NCBI GenBank assembly: GCA_026120185.1
Contig: JANUWF010002280.1
Location: forward strand, 115,225 to 179,224
DNA: 64,000 bases
Source: Voacanga thouarsii
Taxonomy: Eukaryota; Streptophyta; Magnoliopsida; Gentianales; Apocynaceae
Reading direction: 5' to 3'
Shown one piece after another: positions 11,153-25,000 of this stretch; position 1 is the stretch's first letter; the number at the start of each line of letters is the position of its first letter. The notes beneath the pieces are model-generated. The model had not been told where the DNA came from and made no database searches. It worked only from the letters and a program-made list of their open reading frames with translations. The position numbers and the translations under genes were made by a program.

Positions 11153-13358
11153 CTGTGGTTTTTTTGTTTCAAGACTTATATTCTTGATCCAATGGTTGCC
11201 GTCGACGGGTAAATGAAGTAATGCTTCCGGGAACAAAATTGTAGGAGTCCGACAGTTGAATACCTTATCAATGGCAACTGAGTGTCCAATTGGGATAAAT
11301 GTAGAATTTATTAAAAATTTTATGTTAAATTTAATATTCGAAAAATACCCTTCAATTATTTTTTCCTCTACCTTCTCCGTCTACTTCATTGGTTGGGATT
11401 ACAATTTTCAACTGTTTCAATTTAATTCAAATATACTATTATTTTATATATTTTATTTTTAAAAAATTATCATCTATTCACAACACATCATATTCACTCT
11501 TTGAGTTTTACTAAACTTCACATATTTAATATTTTTTTATTAAACTCATCTCAATCTAATTTTATAGATTCTTATCTACTTACACAAAATAATCTTAAGT
11601 AAATATGAGGGTTTGTTTGGATTGAGTATTATGATCAATTCAAAATAATAATAATTTAAATAATTTTTATTTTTTAAAAACGATCATATATTCACAATAT
11701 ATCATATTCTCTCTTCGACCCTACTTTAGACCCATCTGAATTCACATATTTAATAATTTAAATTATTATATTTAAATAAATTTATCTTAATCTAATTACT
11801 ATCTACTTACATTTAGAGTTAAACTATTAAAAGAATGATAGAATATCGTACAATATAAAAAAAAGAAAAATTAGAGGGAAGAGAATCCTCCATATCCGAC
11901 CTCATTGTGAAACTTAATTTCAGTTTGAAGACAATTTATCTAATGCAATTTTAATAAGAAATATTAAATCATGGCATAAATTATACATCAGGTGTCTATT
12001 TATGGTTTTTCATTAAAAAAGAAGCTATTGATGGACTTTTAATTAATTCAATAAAGGGTTTAATATGTTATTTTTTGCTAGCTAAAGTATCTGGATAGTC
12101 TCAAGTGAGGTGAATTCTAATACTATAGTATGAGTTTGTCCACCTCTTAATAATAATAATAATAAATCTAAATATTCTAATTTGAATATTTAAGTATTAA
12201 AATTGGATATTTAAAATCTAAAAATTGAATTCTAAAATATAAAACTTAAATATAAATATAAAAAAGAATAATTACACCCATTTGATAAACTTAAAGTTTG
12301 AATATTTAAGTAATAAATCTTCAAAATTGAAATGTAAAAATTGAAATATGTCATTTGAAGTCTGAATCAGAAGATTAAATTAATTATAATTTATTTTTTA
12401 TATCATATTTTACTACAATTTAAATTAAATATAAAAAATAATAGTAATTAGATAATTATTCAATATATTCAAAATTTGCAGGTGAATAATTTTAATTTTA
12501 CTTAAAATTTATAATATAATTTCAACATGTCTTAATCAATTGATCAGTTAAGTGATAGTAAGAATTTATTATCAAATCTACTGAAATAATTAAGTACTTA
12601 AAATTATTTGACATCAAATACATTTAATTAAATAAGTATTTAATTAATTAATTTTGAATAATTAATTCAGTTATCATACAAGTTCTAAATATCATCTATT
12701 ATATTCAAATTTTAGACCAGATAATTTTCATTTAATTTAAATTTTCATTTAATTTTTAAAATTTATAACATAAGGTTTGAATATTTAAAATTTTAAAATA
12801 TGAATATTAAATTAATTATAATTTATTTTATATAATAATAATAGATAACATCTAACATATTCAAATTTTACATTTAAATAAAATTTTATTATTTAAAATT
12901 TAACAATATCTATTATTAAATATATTTAATTAAATAAGTTTTTAATTAATTAATTTTAGTTACTTAGTTGAATAATTAGAGAGATCTTTACATACTTCTA
13001 AAAAAAATGGGAAAAAAAAAGAGACCCTTACATAATATATTTGGTTTCTAAAGAAATCCTAAACACAGAAAGATCCACTCTGAGGGTGTACGCCGTAGCT
13101 CCATCTATGCCAAGCATGTGAAAGACCGAGACAGACATGTCTTATCTACTTCGAAATTGATAGTTTAAATCTTTTTTTTTTTTTAAATCTATTGAACTAA
13201 TGCCTGTTTTCTGGTTGTTTATTTTTAATAATAAAACATCAAATTTTAATTACATCTCTTTTTACATACATATAGTCGCTGCAATTTTTAGAAGAAGAGG
13301 ACCTCATAATTCTCAGCAAAAACTCCAAGCTGACTGTTGTTTCCCCGGCCGCAGAAAG
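11153..13358. other. AT-rich intergenic region between DUF247 A and the NLR
   Basis: Holds the divergent upstream regions of the minus-strand DUF247 gene and the plus-strand NLR. Between 12150 and 12960 it is dominated by AATTTAAAT- and AATTAATT-type runs. No open frame with family resemblance was found. A Met codon at 13200 is in frame with the NLR and could extend it by 53 codons, but that extension has no NLR-like features. Confidence 0.4.
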
Positions 13359-16300
13359 ATGACCGGCGTGGTTATTCTAGCCGCTTTACTGGAGAGGATT
13401 AGCGATTTCTATCCTCGGTTAACTTCTAGAATCGGCCCTTCACTTCTAAAGCTGAAGCAAATCATTCAAAAAGCAGATGGAAATCCTAACATTATCGACC
13501 TTGCGGATGTCTATAGTTCCTTAAGCTTAAGGTTGTTCGGTTATGAACTTGAGGATCTCGTCGAATCATATATGCAAGTTGGAACAATAAGAAAAGGATT
13601 CCTTAATAGGATTTTGAATAGATCAAGGAAGCAGAGGGAAGAAATCGAGAAGCTCTGTGGAGAATTGACTAATTTCCTTAATATGCTTCCCACACCTGCA
13701 TTAGTTGAGGATACTGGGGACCATCATGCACTTGAAATCGGAGAGGGTGGCCGTGCTGAACAGTTTCCCAGTCCTGCATTAGTTGGGAATATCGGGGAAA
13801 TCGTTGGAATGGAGGTTGCTAAAACAAACCCGGAGTATGCTTTAACCGGTGGACCCTCGCAGCTTAATTTGGTGTCAATCTGTGGCATCCGCGGGACAGG
13901 CAAAACGACTCTTGCTCAGAAATTATTCCGAAGTCAAAAAATTCAAGCACATTTCGAAGTTCGCTCTTGGGTTGTTGTATCCAATGGGCATCGAACAAGG
14001 GACATTCCGCTGGATATTCTTTCCACCTTACCTGAAATACTGGTTGATAGAACGGACGCCATTGACAAGTCACAAGAAGAGTTGGCCAAGCTTATCTCCA
14101 CAAGTCTAAAGGGACGGCGCTATCTGGTTGTGCTGGACGACGTTTGTTCTACTGATGCTTGGGTCAGCATACGCGATGCCTTCCCAGATGACAACAATGG
14201 ATCAAGAATACTGATTACCACTCGGAACAGAGATGTTGCATCGCGAGTGGGTGGTCCAAATTCTTATATCCACGAGATGAGAACTTCAGACGCAAAGGAA
14301 AGTTGGCAATTATGGAGGCCTAAAGCTGGGCTAGACGGTAAGTCTCTTCATTTTACCTAGAGATTAACTTCTCCAGGATTCATTCAACTTATGCTAATAT
14401 AGTAAAAATTTGTTCTAACAAAGATTCAATCTCCTCCTAAATTTTGCAAGCATTTATATATATATATATAGTGTAAATCAACTAATTTTGATTCTTTTAA
14501 TAGATAAATAAAAAAAATTAGTATTCCCCACCAACACACCCAATTCGCATAACCCTCCCCCTTCTATGGCTCGCCGCCCCCCTTCGGCCACCCTCGCCTG
14601 CCCCTGTTATAGGCCCCCCGCACCCATTCACCCCATCCAATCCATGCCCTTGCCTCGAGCCCTCCACCACTCTGCCCTACCCTTGCACACAAACCTTGCG
14701 TATTCAACAATCTAGGCACATAATTTCCATTTTTAAATCTCCTAATGATCTCCCATGACTTTTTCACATATTATCTTATATGCTTTTAAGGGTATAAACA
14801 CCAAAAATAAAAATATTTTGGCTCCTTTCGTAGAATTCAAAATTTTAGATTTGCATCTATATTCAAAACTTTTTTGTCGTCAAAGTGAAATTTTTACAAA
14901 ATATTAGGGTCTAAATGAAATTGTTCGTAAATTTGAGATCTTAATGTAAATTTCAGAATTGGGGTTTTGTTTTGTTTACCAACTAGACCTTTTTTTTTTA
15001 ACCCACGTAAGAGAAAATTAGATTTTGGACTTTATTTTATCCGGAAAATATCATTGTTCTCTCTTTGACTAGATGACTGTCTGCTCAAATGATGAATTTG
15101 ATTGATATTCAAATAAATTCATTGAAATTGTTAGATGCAAATGGACGTCCAATTAGATTCATTTAGGTGCTTTTAAATAATTCACATCCATTCAAGATGT
15201 GGCATGAAAATGGCCTTTTACGGGGTGCTATAGTGTAAGGTCCTATGGTGTTGGGGTATTTATGGTTTTCTATGAAGAGTAGGTGAATGCATTGTGTCAA
15301 GGGTGAAAATAAATTGAGCAGAGTCGAGTTTAATGAAATATAATTTCTGTTACTTGGACATTTGGCTTAAAAGATATAAGCTTGAGCTTTATTCAAATGT
15401 AAACTACTAAGTTTGAATAACCTTATTTCGGCTCACAAACTGCTCAGTTAATTTCCTTTTGCTGGGTAGAACTATATTTTCACAAGCATATACTTCTTTG
15501 CAGACAAAGAAGTCAATCAAGAGATAGAGCAAAGTGGCAGGGAAAAGGTAAGGCGGAGTGAGTTTAATAGTATAAGTTCGGACCATGACTTAAATTTAAG
15601 ATACGAGAAGTTGCCACTTCGCTTGAGGCCATGTTTACTCTATTTGGGTACTTTCCCAGACGATGCAGAGATAGAAGTGGACACATTATTCCAATTATGG
15701 ATAGCTGAAGGTCTGATATCAATGGAGGATAAACGAAGTGGAGAAACAATGATGGATGTTGCAGAACGGTATTTAGATGAATTGCAGAATAAAAGCTTTA
15801 TCCAAATTCCAGAAGACAAAGTCTCAGGACAATGCAAGTCTTTCAGGATTGGTGACCTGATGAGAGATTTCTGCAGAAGGAAAGGAAAAAAAGATAAATT
15901 TTTTGACGTTATAGACTTGGGAGATGGGAATAATCAGACTACGAGTTCAGCACTTAGGCGTACCATATATTTGGACAAGTATGGATATACCCATTCTCAT
16001 CTTTACGGAAATGCGGATTACCTTCGGTCTCTTCTATTCTTCAGCTCGAGAAAATCTGGAAATGGGATAATCAGGCCAGGAGATATACCTAATCTGGATC
16101 TTTTTATGTGGGTAAGAGTTCTGTGTCTGTATGGTGTTTATTTTAAGTATGGAAAGCTTCCAAAAGGAATAGAGAAACTTGTGTATCTGAGGTACCTTAG
16201 TTTCAGGGAGTGTTACCTGGAGGAATTGTCTTCTTCAGTAAGCAATATGCTCTGCCTGCAAGCTCTTGATTTGAGGATAAGAAATGAATGCGAATTGACC

Positions 16301-17233
16301 ATACCCAATGTCTTGAATAAATTGGGAAGGTTGAAGTGTCTCTATTTGCCTCTGGCTTACCGAACTCATAATGACGAACGGTTAGACCTGGACAGACTGA
16401 GGGAGCTTGAAATACTGGTCAATTTTGATCCCAGTCTGTGCTATCTTTGGGACCTCTCTCTGTTGACCAACCTTAAGAAGTTGGCGGTAACTACAAATGG
16501 AGATGTCTCAGACATGATTCAGGAAGTTTTGGAGTTCGCAAAAGAGCGCAAGAGCCCCTTCCGCTCACTGTCGCTAAATATTAGAAACTTCCATTGTCAC
16601 TCCAAAAGAAGGTTCTTTCTCATGGAAAAGGTTTTCAACTGTAGTGCTCTTCATGCTTTGGAAGTACGAGGGTATCTAGGGGAACCTCTGTATCTTGACA
16701 CAAAACGTGTCAAGTTAACTCAGATAGTCTTAAATTCTTCTGAATTTGCTGAAGATCCAATGCAAATGCTGCAGAAGCTTCCTAACCTGAGGATCCTCGT
16801 CCTAGAAACCGAGGCATACGTTGGAAAGAAAATAACGTGCTCTTCGTATGGTTTTCCCGAACTGAGATATCTGAAACTTTCCAAGTTGTACAACCTAGAA
16901 GAGTGGGAGGTGGAAGAAGAAGCAATGCCAAGACTCTGCACTTTGGTAATCGAAAACTGCAAGAAATTAATAATGCTTCCTGACGGATTGCGGTTTGTCA
17001 CTGAACTCCGGAAATTGGAAATTGCCTCTATGCCAGGTGAATTTGTGGGCAGGATTCAAAAGCCAGATGGCACAAAAGGAGAAGATTTCTACAAAATTGA
17101 GCGTGCATACCCAAATTTCGAAATTGATGGTCAACGTCTGATCGTGCAAGAAAGGCAGCAAGGTAATCTAACGGAATGCGTCAACATCTCATTCACACCT
17201 CCATCTCGGTTACACCAATTTGTATACAGCTAA
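13359..17233 (+). CDS. CC-NB-LRR disease-resistance-type protein (NLR), atypical
   Basis: Modelled as exons 13359-14337 and 15504-17233, splitting one Asp codon at a GT/AG intron; 902 residues. Seen: N-terminal coiled-coil-like region with an EDVID-like LEDLVESY (64-71); P-loop GIRGTGKTT (176-184); kinase-2 LVVLDDV (256-262); RNBS-B GSRILITTR (281-289); winged-helix block LRPCLLYLGTFPDD (367-380); MHD position reading IGD (442-444); LRRs from about 490 to 870. Residues 108-150 contain an internal duplication (TPALVEDTG / SPALVGNIG). No GLPL motif or the ARC1 segment around it is encoded. The family role is intracellular pathogen sensing. With GLPL missing and His of MHD replaced by Gly, normal nucleotide switching is doubtful. 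An alternative end is possible: a donor after CAGCAAG (17162) and an acceptor near 17283 would give a different C-terminus. Confidence 0.7.
14338..15503 (+). other. NLR intron with a GC-rich island
   Basis: Donor GTAAGT at 14338 and acceptor TTTGCAG ending at 15503. The intron falls exactly where the GLPL-containing part of the NB-ARC domain should be encoded. A C-rich segment at about 14525-14700 stands out from the AT-rich surroundings. No exon-like GLPL sequence was found in any frame. Confidence 0.6.
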
Positions 17234-17645
17234 GTATCATTATCACTCTGAACATTTTAGTAACATTAGTAATTTCTTCAGCAGGCCCAAGAGAAGATCC
17301 TCAGTCCAGTTCGATCCTCTAAGTCCCTCGGACAGAAGCAAGAGATTCCAGAGTTGAATTCAACAGAATGAGCCAGTTTTGTGTAAGCTCTGCTCACCAG
17401 AATGGACGGTAAAAGGCTAGCACCTCTCATCAATTTTCCAATGCCTCAATCAGAATCCCCTTCAAAATGGCATCTTATTGTACTTTTTCATTCAATAAAG
17501 TCAGGTTGGATATTAATTGTTTTTGGTCTTGTATTTGCTTCAATGGTATATATACTTCTATCTAATTATGCTCTGTGTTGAGAAATTTTGTCCAACTCAG
17601 CATTTAGTTGCCTAGCATGATAGTGTAATAGTGTTCAATTAATTG
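17147..17645 (+). repeat. NLR 3' tail, copy 1 (native)
   Basis: The last NLR codons plus 3' sequence, including AATGAGCCAG and CAAAATGGCATCTT blocks. Related copies are at 21391-21905 and 44086-44925. This copy is truncated after about 17640; the other two continue into a shared TTGGACAATGGCAA block. Confidence 0.8.
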
Positions 17646-17997
17646 AGTGTATTTGATGACAAATTTTGTTATTATTTAATTAATTATGATGTATTGAAAT
17701 TTTAATATAAATTTTAAGTGAAATAAAAATTATTTAAGTTTAAAATCGGAATATATTAACTATCCATCTAATTATTAATATTCTTTTATATTTAATATAA
17801 TTTAATAAAATATAGTATAAAAATCAATTATAATTAATTCAAACTTCAAATTTCAGTTTTTAGAACTCAATATTTAAATATTCTAATTTCAGTCTTCAAT
17901 TTATAAATTTCAAGTTTATTAAACAAGTCCTAAATTCCAATTTTATTTAAAATTTATAATAGAATTTTATTATATTTTAATCAATTAAAACCTTCTT
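17646..17997. other. AT-rich spacer
   Basis: AT-rich DNA between the first NLR tail and the first old copia remnant. The second unit has a related AT-rich stretch (about 21950-22090) but also an LTR that is absent here. No coding sequence. Confidence 0.4.
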
Positions 17998-20900
17998 TTT
18001 GAGCATGAGTCTTTACTTTTTAATGTTTGAAGATTTTTCCTAAAGTAAGGGTTCAAAAATTGAAGGTTACCGAAATCTTTTTTGTAATTGTTCATAACAT
18101 CGATCAAATAATCAATCTTCTAAAAAGAATGTCTTAAATTTGTCTTGAAATGTATGATAATTCTTTATATGATTAAAGTATAGTTCAAGAATAATTAATT
18201 TCATATGCCTATATTGGTTTTATTATTTTACATTTTACAAAATTTGAAGTTTTCATTCTTGACTTTTCGGAAAAGATATGACCACCACAAAATCTTTTTT
18301 CTTCTAAAAGCTCGCTATGATTTGTTACGTTTATAGCTGTAAAATTTTAAATTGATAACTAAGTATAATTTTGTAATATTAAAATTTCTCCTCAGTTGAA
18401 ATTATATAGAGAAAATATTAATGATGAAGATATATTTAAAAAAAATTCTTTACTTTTTATACCTCGATTATGCTTCTACATCAGCAATTATTGAGAAAAA
18501 GAATTCAAAATATACAAATTTGATTTTATGTCTCCTTATAACTGAACAAAAGAATGAGTTCTAGATAAAAAATCATGAAACCAAACCAACCAATTCTTCT
18601 CTATTCCTTGAACCAAAGGCAACTAAAACTCCTCACTTTGACTATAAAAGAGGTTGAGGTCGTAGTCATGGATGTAGTCATTTGCATGGATGCATTCATA
18701 GTAAAAATATGTCTTATAATTTACTCATCATATTTTAAAAATAATTACTAGAAGCATGTAAAAAATAACAAGAAAGAAAAAGAAAATTATATGGTTTTGA
18801 TAAATTGTAAAGATAAATATTATCAATGTGATTTAAAAGGGCATTGGTTATGTCCTTATCATATGACAAAATATCCTATTAACCTATATCAAGTGTCCCT
18901 TGAGAGAAGAAAGACAAAAGTGTTTGAGACATATTGTACTTCTTAACATCATGTTTCTAATGAGGAAACTAATGTTGATGATATTGATATTGATGTGACG
19001 CATTTGCATGAAGAAAATATTTTTGAACATCTAAAAGGCAAAATTAAATATTTTAATTAGTAATAAAAATGTTTTAATGAATTAAAGTTTTACTATTTTA
19101 TATTACTTAAAAATGATCAATATACATATTACCTTATACTTTCAAAAAAATTAATATATTATTCTTAATATTTTCATGTCCAAATTGCAAAATATGGATA
19201 TTATTCTTTATTATGGCCCAAAAATAGTAGTGAAGATATATATCTCATTGGTAGTGTTGCAATGCATACCATATGGAAAGACAAAAATATTTCCCGTACT
19301 TGAAGATGAGAGAAATAAATATCAATACTATAAATGATAGTGCAAAATTGATCAGAGGCTTTAAAAGAGTTAACATATTTTTACCTAGGGGAACAAAAAT
19401 TATGATATATAATGTATTACTCTCTTCAAGTCTTGGAAGAATTTATTAAATTTTAAATATATTTGTCAAAATGGATATCATGTTGAAACAATGAATAAAG
19501 AAAATTATAAATATTTATGTATTACAACTATTGTTTCAAGAAAGAAATATTTGTTGAAAAAAACTGTCATCGCTTTCTTCTAACTTATATTACGCCAAAA
19601 ATTAATGTAACTAAAATATATAATTTAATAATTAATAATTTACTGATCCAAATAAATTTACTATTTAGTAGATTTAAGACAAGATTTGTTGATTGATATC
19701 TTAATAAAAAAAGTATTCCTCAAATTAAGGGGAGGAAATGAGCAACAGAAAAAGACAATCATATAGATGACATCATTAAATTATCTTGATTCGTATCAAA
19801 ATTTATAAATTAAAAGCTCAAAAAATAATTCATTTGTAAAAAAATCCCAAATCAATCGGCACATACTTCTACCAACTCAACTAGAGTAGCGATATTATAT
19901 ATTCCAAATATAAATGCTCATATTAAAATAAAAATTCTTGCAGGACATAATGTCAATGTTATAATTAATCTAAATCACCCCTAAAGTATGACGACCTCTT
20001 AGTTTCAAAGATAAAAATTCTCGAAAGAGAAGAAGATTAAATGATTAAAGTGATCATGATAAACAGTTAGGAAAAAAAAAAAGAGCAAAATATAAATGAA
20101 AAGACCTAAACTCCTAATAGTAATAATAATACACAAAGTTCTATAAATTTTGACATTACAGAGAGAGGTTAGAATCGGTTGGAAATGAAAATTTGTTGTT
20201 AATACTTTTGCATATAATGTAACTTTTAATATTTTAAAATAAAATATTGAGTTAGAGTCGGTTAATGAATATCAGTATAAAAATAATTAGCCCAAAATAG
20301 AAGGAGACAATTTAATTAGAATTGAACTCAGTTGCAAAATGTGAGGTTTGTGAATTTGTAGTCCGAAAAACTAAAAGGTACAAAGTCAATCGACAATAAA
20401 TCGGTACAATAGAAGGAGACAATCAAATTAGAATTGAACTTACTTGTAAAATGTGAGGTTTGTGAATTTGTAGTCCGAAAAACTAAAAGGTATAAAGTCA
20501 ATCGACTATAAATGGGTATTTGTGTGAAAATAAAATAAAAGTAATGAAAGTCGTAAATTATAAAGTATGACTTGTAGCACTTGGGTTTCATAAATACTGA
20601 GTTGTTTATAAAGAGAAGATATTCATCTATAATTGATACCATTGTATTTTGATATTTTGTGAGCCCAACAATATATGAAAATCTAGATATGTATCTTATA
20701 GATGTTGTTACTACTTATTTATATAGAAGACTAAATACTAATATTTATATGAAAATTCCTAAAGAATTTAATATGCCTGAAGCGTACAAGTTCAATTGTT
20801 GAAAAAATTATTCTAATAAGATATAATATCTTTGTATGGATTAAAGCTATTTTTGGACGCATGTAGCATAATCATCTTAGTGATTGTCTAGTAAGTAAGA

Positions 20901-21390
20901 CATAAAAATGATCTAATATGTTCATGTATTTTTATAAAAAAATTAAAATCTAATTTTATAGTATTAGTTACATATGTTAATGACATTAATCTTATTGGAA
21001 TTCTTGAAAAAAATTTCTAAGGTAATAAATTATTTGAAACAAAAGTTTGAAATATAGGATTTGGAAAAATAAAGTTTTGTTTTGATTTACAAATTGAACA
21101 TTTACACGATGAATTTTTTTATATATCAGTCGACATTTATAGAAAAGAATCTAAAAAGTTTTTATATGAATAAAATACATCCAAATATTCCAATAATCAT
21201 CAAATCACTTGATATGAATAAAGAAAATTTTCCTTCAACAAGAAGATAATAAAGAATTACTTGGTCCTGAAGCATCTTATTCATGTGTCATTGATACACT
21301 AATATATCTTGCTAATAATACAAATTCAGATGCATCATTTTCTATAGATTTACTAATATAGTTGTTCTCTAGCACAATGACATTGGAAAT
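17998..21390 (+). pseudogene. Old Ty1/copia remnant, unit 1
   Basis: Many stops, but recognisable copia pieces in order: a GAG zinc knuckle (KGHW near 18838), a protease/GAG-pre-integrase region related to the younger elements (GSAKLIRGF, FLPRGTKIMI; about 19340-19410), and RT (YVNDINLIG near 20960, in place of YVDD). It belongs to the same copia group as the elements at 29.8, 49.8 and 58.9 kb. No LTR is retained: the 5' LTR is missing and the 3' end is cut off at the tandem-duplication junction. Confidence 0.75.
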
Positions 21391-21905
21391 TGAATGAGAT
21401 TCCAGAGTTGAATTCAACTGAATGAGCCAGTCTTGTGTAAGCTCTGCTCATCAGAATGGACAGTAAAAGGCAAGCATCTCTCATCAAGTTTTCCAATGCC
21501 TCAATCAGAATCCCCTTCAAAATGGCATCTTATTGTACTTTTTCATTCAATAAAGTCAGGTTGGATATTAATTGGACCTCTTTGTATGTGTTCGCATATT
21601 GTTGTTTTTGGTGTTGTATTTGCTTCAATGATATATGTACTTCTATCTAATTATGCTGTGTTGAGAAATTTTGTTCATCTCAGCGTTTAGTTGCCTAGCA
21701 TGATAGTGTAATAGTGTGCGGCAAACCTTCTATGTATGCAACTACTGAGGATAACTATATATACAATCGTTAAGAATTTATATTCAAATTCCCACTACTT
21801 GTGTAACAAACTTTATCGTAATTAGCCTACTTCCATCTCCTGTTGGACAATGGCAACGCCATACCCATTCCAATAGTAACTTTCTGGATTTGATAGAAGT
21901 AATAT
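21391..21905 (+). repeat. NLR 3' tail, copy 2
   Basis: Starts at GAGATTCCAGAG, matching 17341 onward, and runs further downstream than copy 1, sharing the CATCTCCTGTTGGACAATGG block with copy 3. It contains no NLR coding sequence, so the 85-codon frame here is not a gene. Confidence 0.8.
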
Positions 21906-22099
21906 TTTTAATGAGAAAAATGATAAATATAAGTGAAATAAAAATTAATTAAGTTTAAAATCTGAATATATTCACTACCTATCTAATTATTAATAATTTT
22001 ATATTTAATATAATTTAATAAAATATAATATAAAATCAAATATAATTAATTCAAATTTCAAATTTCAGTTTTCAAAATACTTAAATATTCTAATATCAA

Positions 22100-25000
22100 T
22101 AACATTTTTTTCTTGGAGACTAAAAATCCTAACTTTATAAATATACAGCTATTGGGACTACTTATAATTGAGGATTATTGACACTATTTGTAATTAAGAG
22201 ATAGAAAAATAAATTAAATATAATAATTCTCTCTCTTATTTCCTAACTTCTCTTTTACTTTCTTTATGTAGTTGTAGTTTGTAGAATATTGTCACTTTAT
22301 TTGCTATCGGTGTTCTGTTTTGTTGTTCTAAAAAAATTATAATAGGTCATTAACACGAGTCCCTACTCCTCAATGTTTGAAACATTCTTTTGAGCATGAA
22401 TCTTTACTTTTTAATGTTTGAAGATTTTTTCTAAGTTAAGGGTTCAAAAATTGAATGTTATCGATTTTTTTTGGGTAATTGTTCATAACATCGATCAAAT
22501 AATCAATCTTCTAAAAGAAGAATATCTTAAATTTGTCTTGAAAAGTATAATAATTCTTTATATGCTTAAAGTATAGTTTAAGAATAATTAATTTCATATG
22601 CCTATACTAGTATTATTATTTTACATTTTATAAAATTTGAAGTTTTCATTCTTGATATTTTGGAAAAGATATGACCACCACAAAATCATTTTTCTTCTAA
22701 AAGCTCGTTATGATTTGTTACGTTTATAGCTGTAAAATTTTAAATTGATAAGTAAGTATAATTTTGTAATATTTAAAATTTTTTCTTAGTTAAAATTATA
22801 TGAAGAAGATATTAATGACGAAGATATATTGGAGAAAACTTTCTTTCCTTTTCATACCTCAATTATACTCCTATAGTAACAGTTACCGAGAAAAAGAATT
22901 TGAAAATATATAAAATTGATATTATATCTCTTTATATATAACTAAACAAAAGAATGAGCTATGATATTGATATTTATGTGACGCATTTAGATGTGACAAG
23001 TTTATTTGAACATCTAGAAGGAATAATTAATAATTTAATTGGTAATAAAAATATTTTAATGAATTAAAGTTTTATTATTTTATATTATTTAAAAATGATC
23101 AATATACATATTACCTTATACCTTCAAGAAAAAACTAATATGTTATTATTAATATTTTCATGTTCAGATTGCAAAATATGGATATTATTCTTTTTTATGG
23201 CCCAAAAAATAGTAATGAAGATATACACCTCATTGGTAGTGTTACAATGCATACCATATGGAAAGACAAAAATGCTTTTCGTACCTAAATATGGGAGAAA
23301 TAAATATTAGTACTATAAATGATAGTGCAAAATTGATCAAAGGTTTCAAAAGAGTTAACATATTTTTACCTAGAGGAAAAAAATTATGATATATAATGTA
23401 TTATTCTCTTTAGGTCTTGGAGGAATTTATTAAATTTCAAATATATTTTCCGAAATAGATATCATGTTGAGACAATGAATGAAGAAAATTATAAATATTT
23501 ATGTATTACACCTATTGTTTCAAGAAAGAAATATTTGTTGAAAAAACTGTCATCACTTTCTTCTAAATTATATTACACAAAAAATTAATGTCACTGGAAT
23601 ATATAATTTAATAATTAAAAATTTATTTATCCAAATAAATTTACTATTTAGTAGATTTAAGACAAGATTTCATGGTTATCTTAATAAAAAAGTATTCCTC
23701 AAATTAAGGGGAGGAAATAAGCAATAGAAAAAGACAATTATATGGGCAACATCATTAAATTATCCTGATTTATGTCAAAATTCATAAATTAAAAGTTCAA
23801 AACTAATTCATTTGTAAAAATACCAAATCAATCATCACATACTTCTACCAACTCAACTAGAGTAACAATATTATATATTCCAAATATAAATGTTCATAAT
23901 TAAAATAAAAAATTCTTGCAGGATAAGATGCCAATGTTATAATTAATCTAAATCACCCCTAAAGTATGGCAGACCTCTTAGTTTCAAAGATAAAAATTTC
24001 CGAAAGAGAAGAAGATTACATTATTAAAATGATCATGATAAAGAGTTAGAAAAAAGAAGAGCAAAATATAAATGAAAAGACTTAATCTACGAAAAGTAAT
24101 AATAATACACAAACTTCTATAAATTTTGACATTAAAGAGAGGAGTTAGAATCAGTTGGAAATGAAAATTTGTTATTGATGCTTTTGCATATAATGTACTA
24201 TCTCTATTTCACAATATAAGTCATTTTAGACTTATGCACAAGAATTAAGAGTCCTAAATTTCACACAATTTTAAAACTAAACTTCCAAAAACACCCTAAT
24301 TAAATCTTTATCTAATTTGGTAATTGGGAAAGTTGGGTCATAATTAGTGGAAGGTGAAAGATTATAGGAAGGGGTAGAGGTGGAAAAAAAGTAATAAATG
24401 TTTATAGAATTTTGTAAAACGACTTATATTATGAAAAAAAATTTTAAATCCAAAATGACCTATATTGTGAAATGGAGATATTAACTTTTAATATTTTGGA
24501 ATAAAATATTGAGTCAAAGTTAGTTAACGAATATCAATATAAAAATAATTAGCCCAAGATAGAAGGAGACAATTCAATTAGAATTGAACTTACTTGCAAG
24601 GTTTTTGAATTTGTAATCCAAACATTAAAATCTATAAAGTTAATTGATTATAAATGAATATTTGTGTGAAAATAAAATAAAAGTAATAAAGTCGTGAATT
24701 ATAAAGTATGACTTGTGGCACAAGAGTTTTCGTAAATACTATGAGTTGTTTATGAAGAGACATTCATGTATAATTGATACCATTGTATTTTGATATTTTG
24801 TGAGCCCAACAATATATGAAAATATAGATATGTATCTTATAGATGTTGTTACTACTTATTTATATAAAAGACTTAATATTGATATCTATATGAAAATTTC
24901 TAAAGAATTTAATATGCTTGAAGCGTACAAGTTCAATCGTTGAAAAAATTATTCTAATAAGATATAAAATCTTTGTATAGATTAAAGCAATTTGGACGTA

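Larger units (their letters stand above)
5932..11845 (+). repeat. Segmental duplication, segment A (partner 49242-58913)
   Basis: Sequence from about 5932 matches that from about 49242 in the same order and orientation. The match covers an AT-rich left part, a block around 6545-6800, a repeated 3' flank, the DUF247 coding region, its leader and a last shared block at about 11800-11842 (partner ends at 58913). Segment A lacks the two copia elements found in or at the edge of segment B, so it preserves the empty sites near 6550 and 11842. Segment A has its own extras: a DUF247 relic, a doubled 3' flank repeat and roughly 450 bp at 11350-11800 missing from B. Confidence 0.85.

Noticed and set aside
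21433..21690. 85-codon frame as a membrane protein gene
   Set aside because: Same NLR-tail sequence as above; the frame is not conserved between tail copies.
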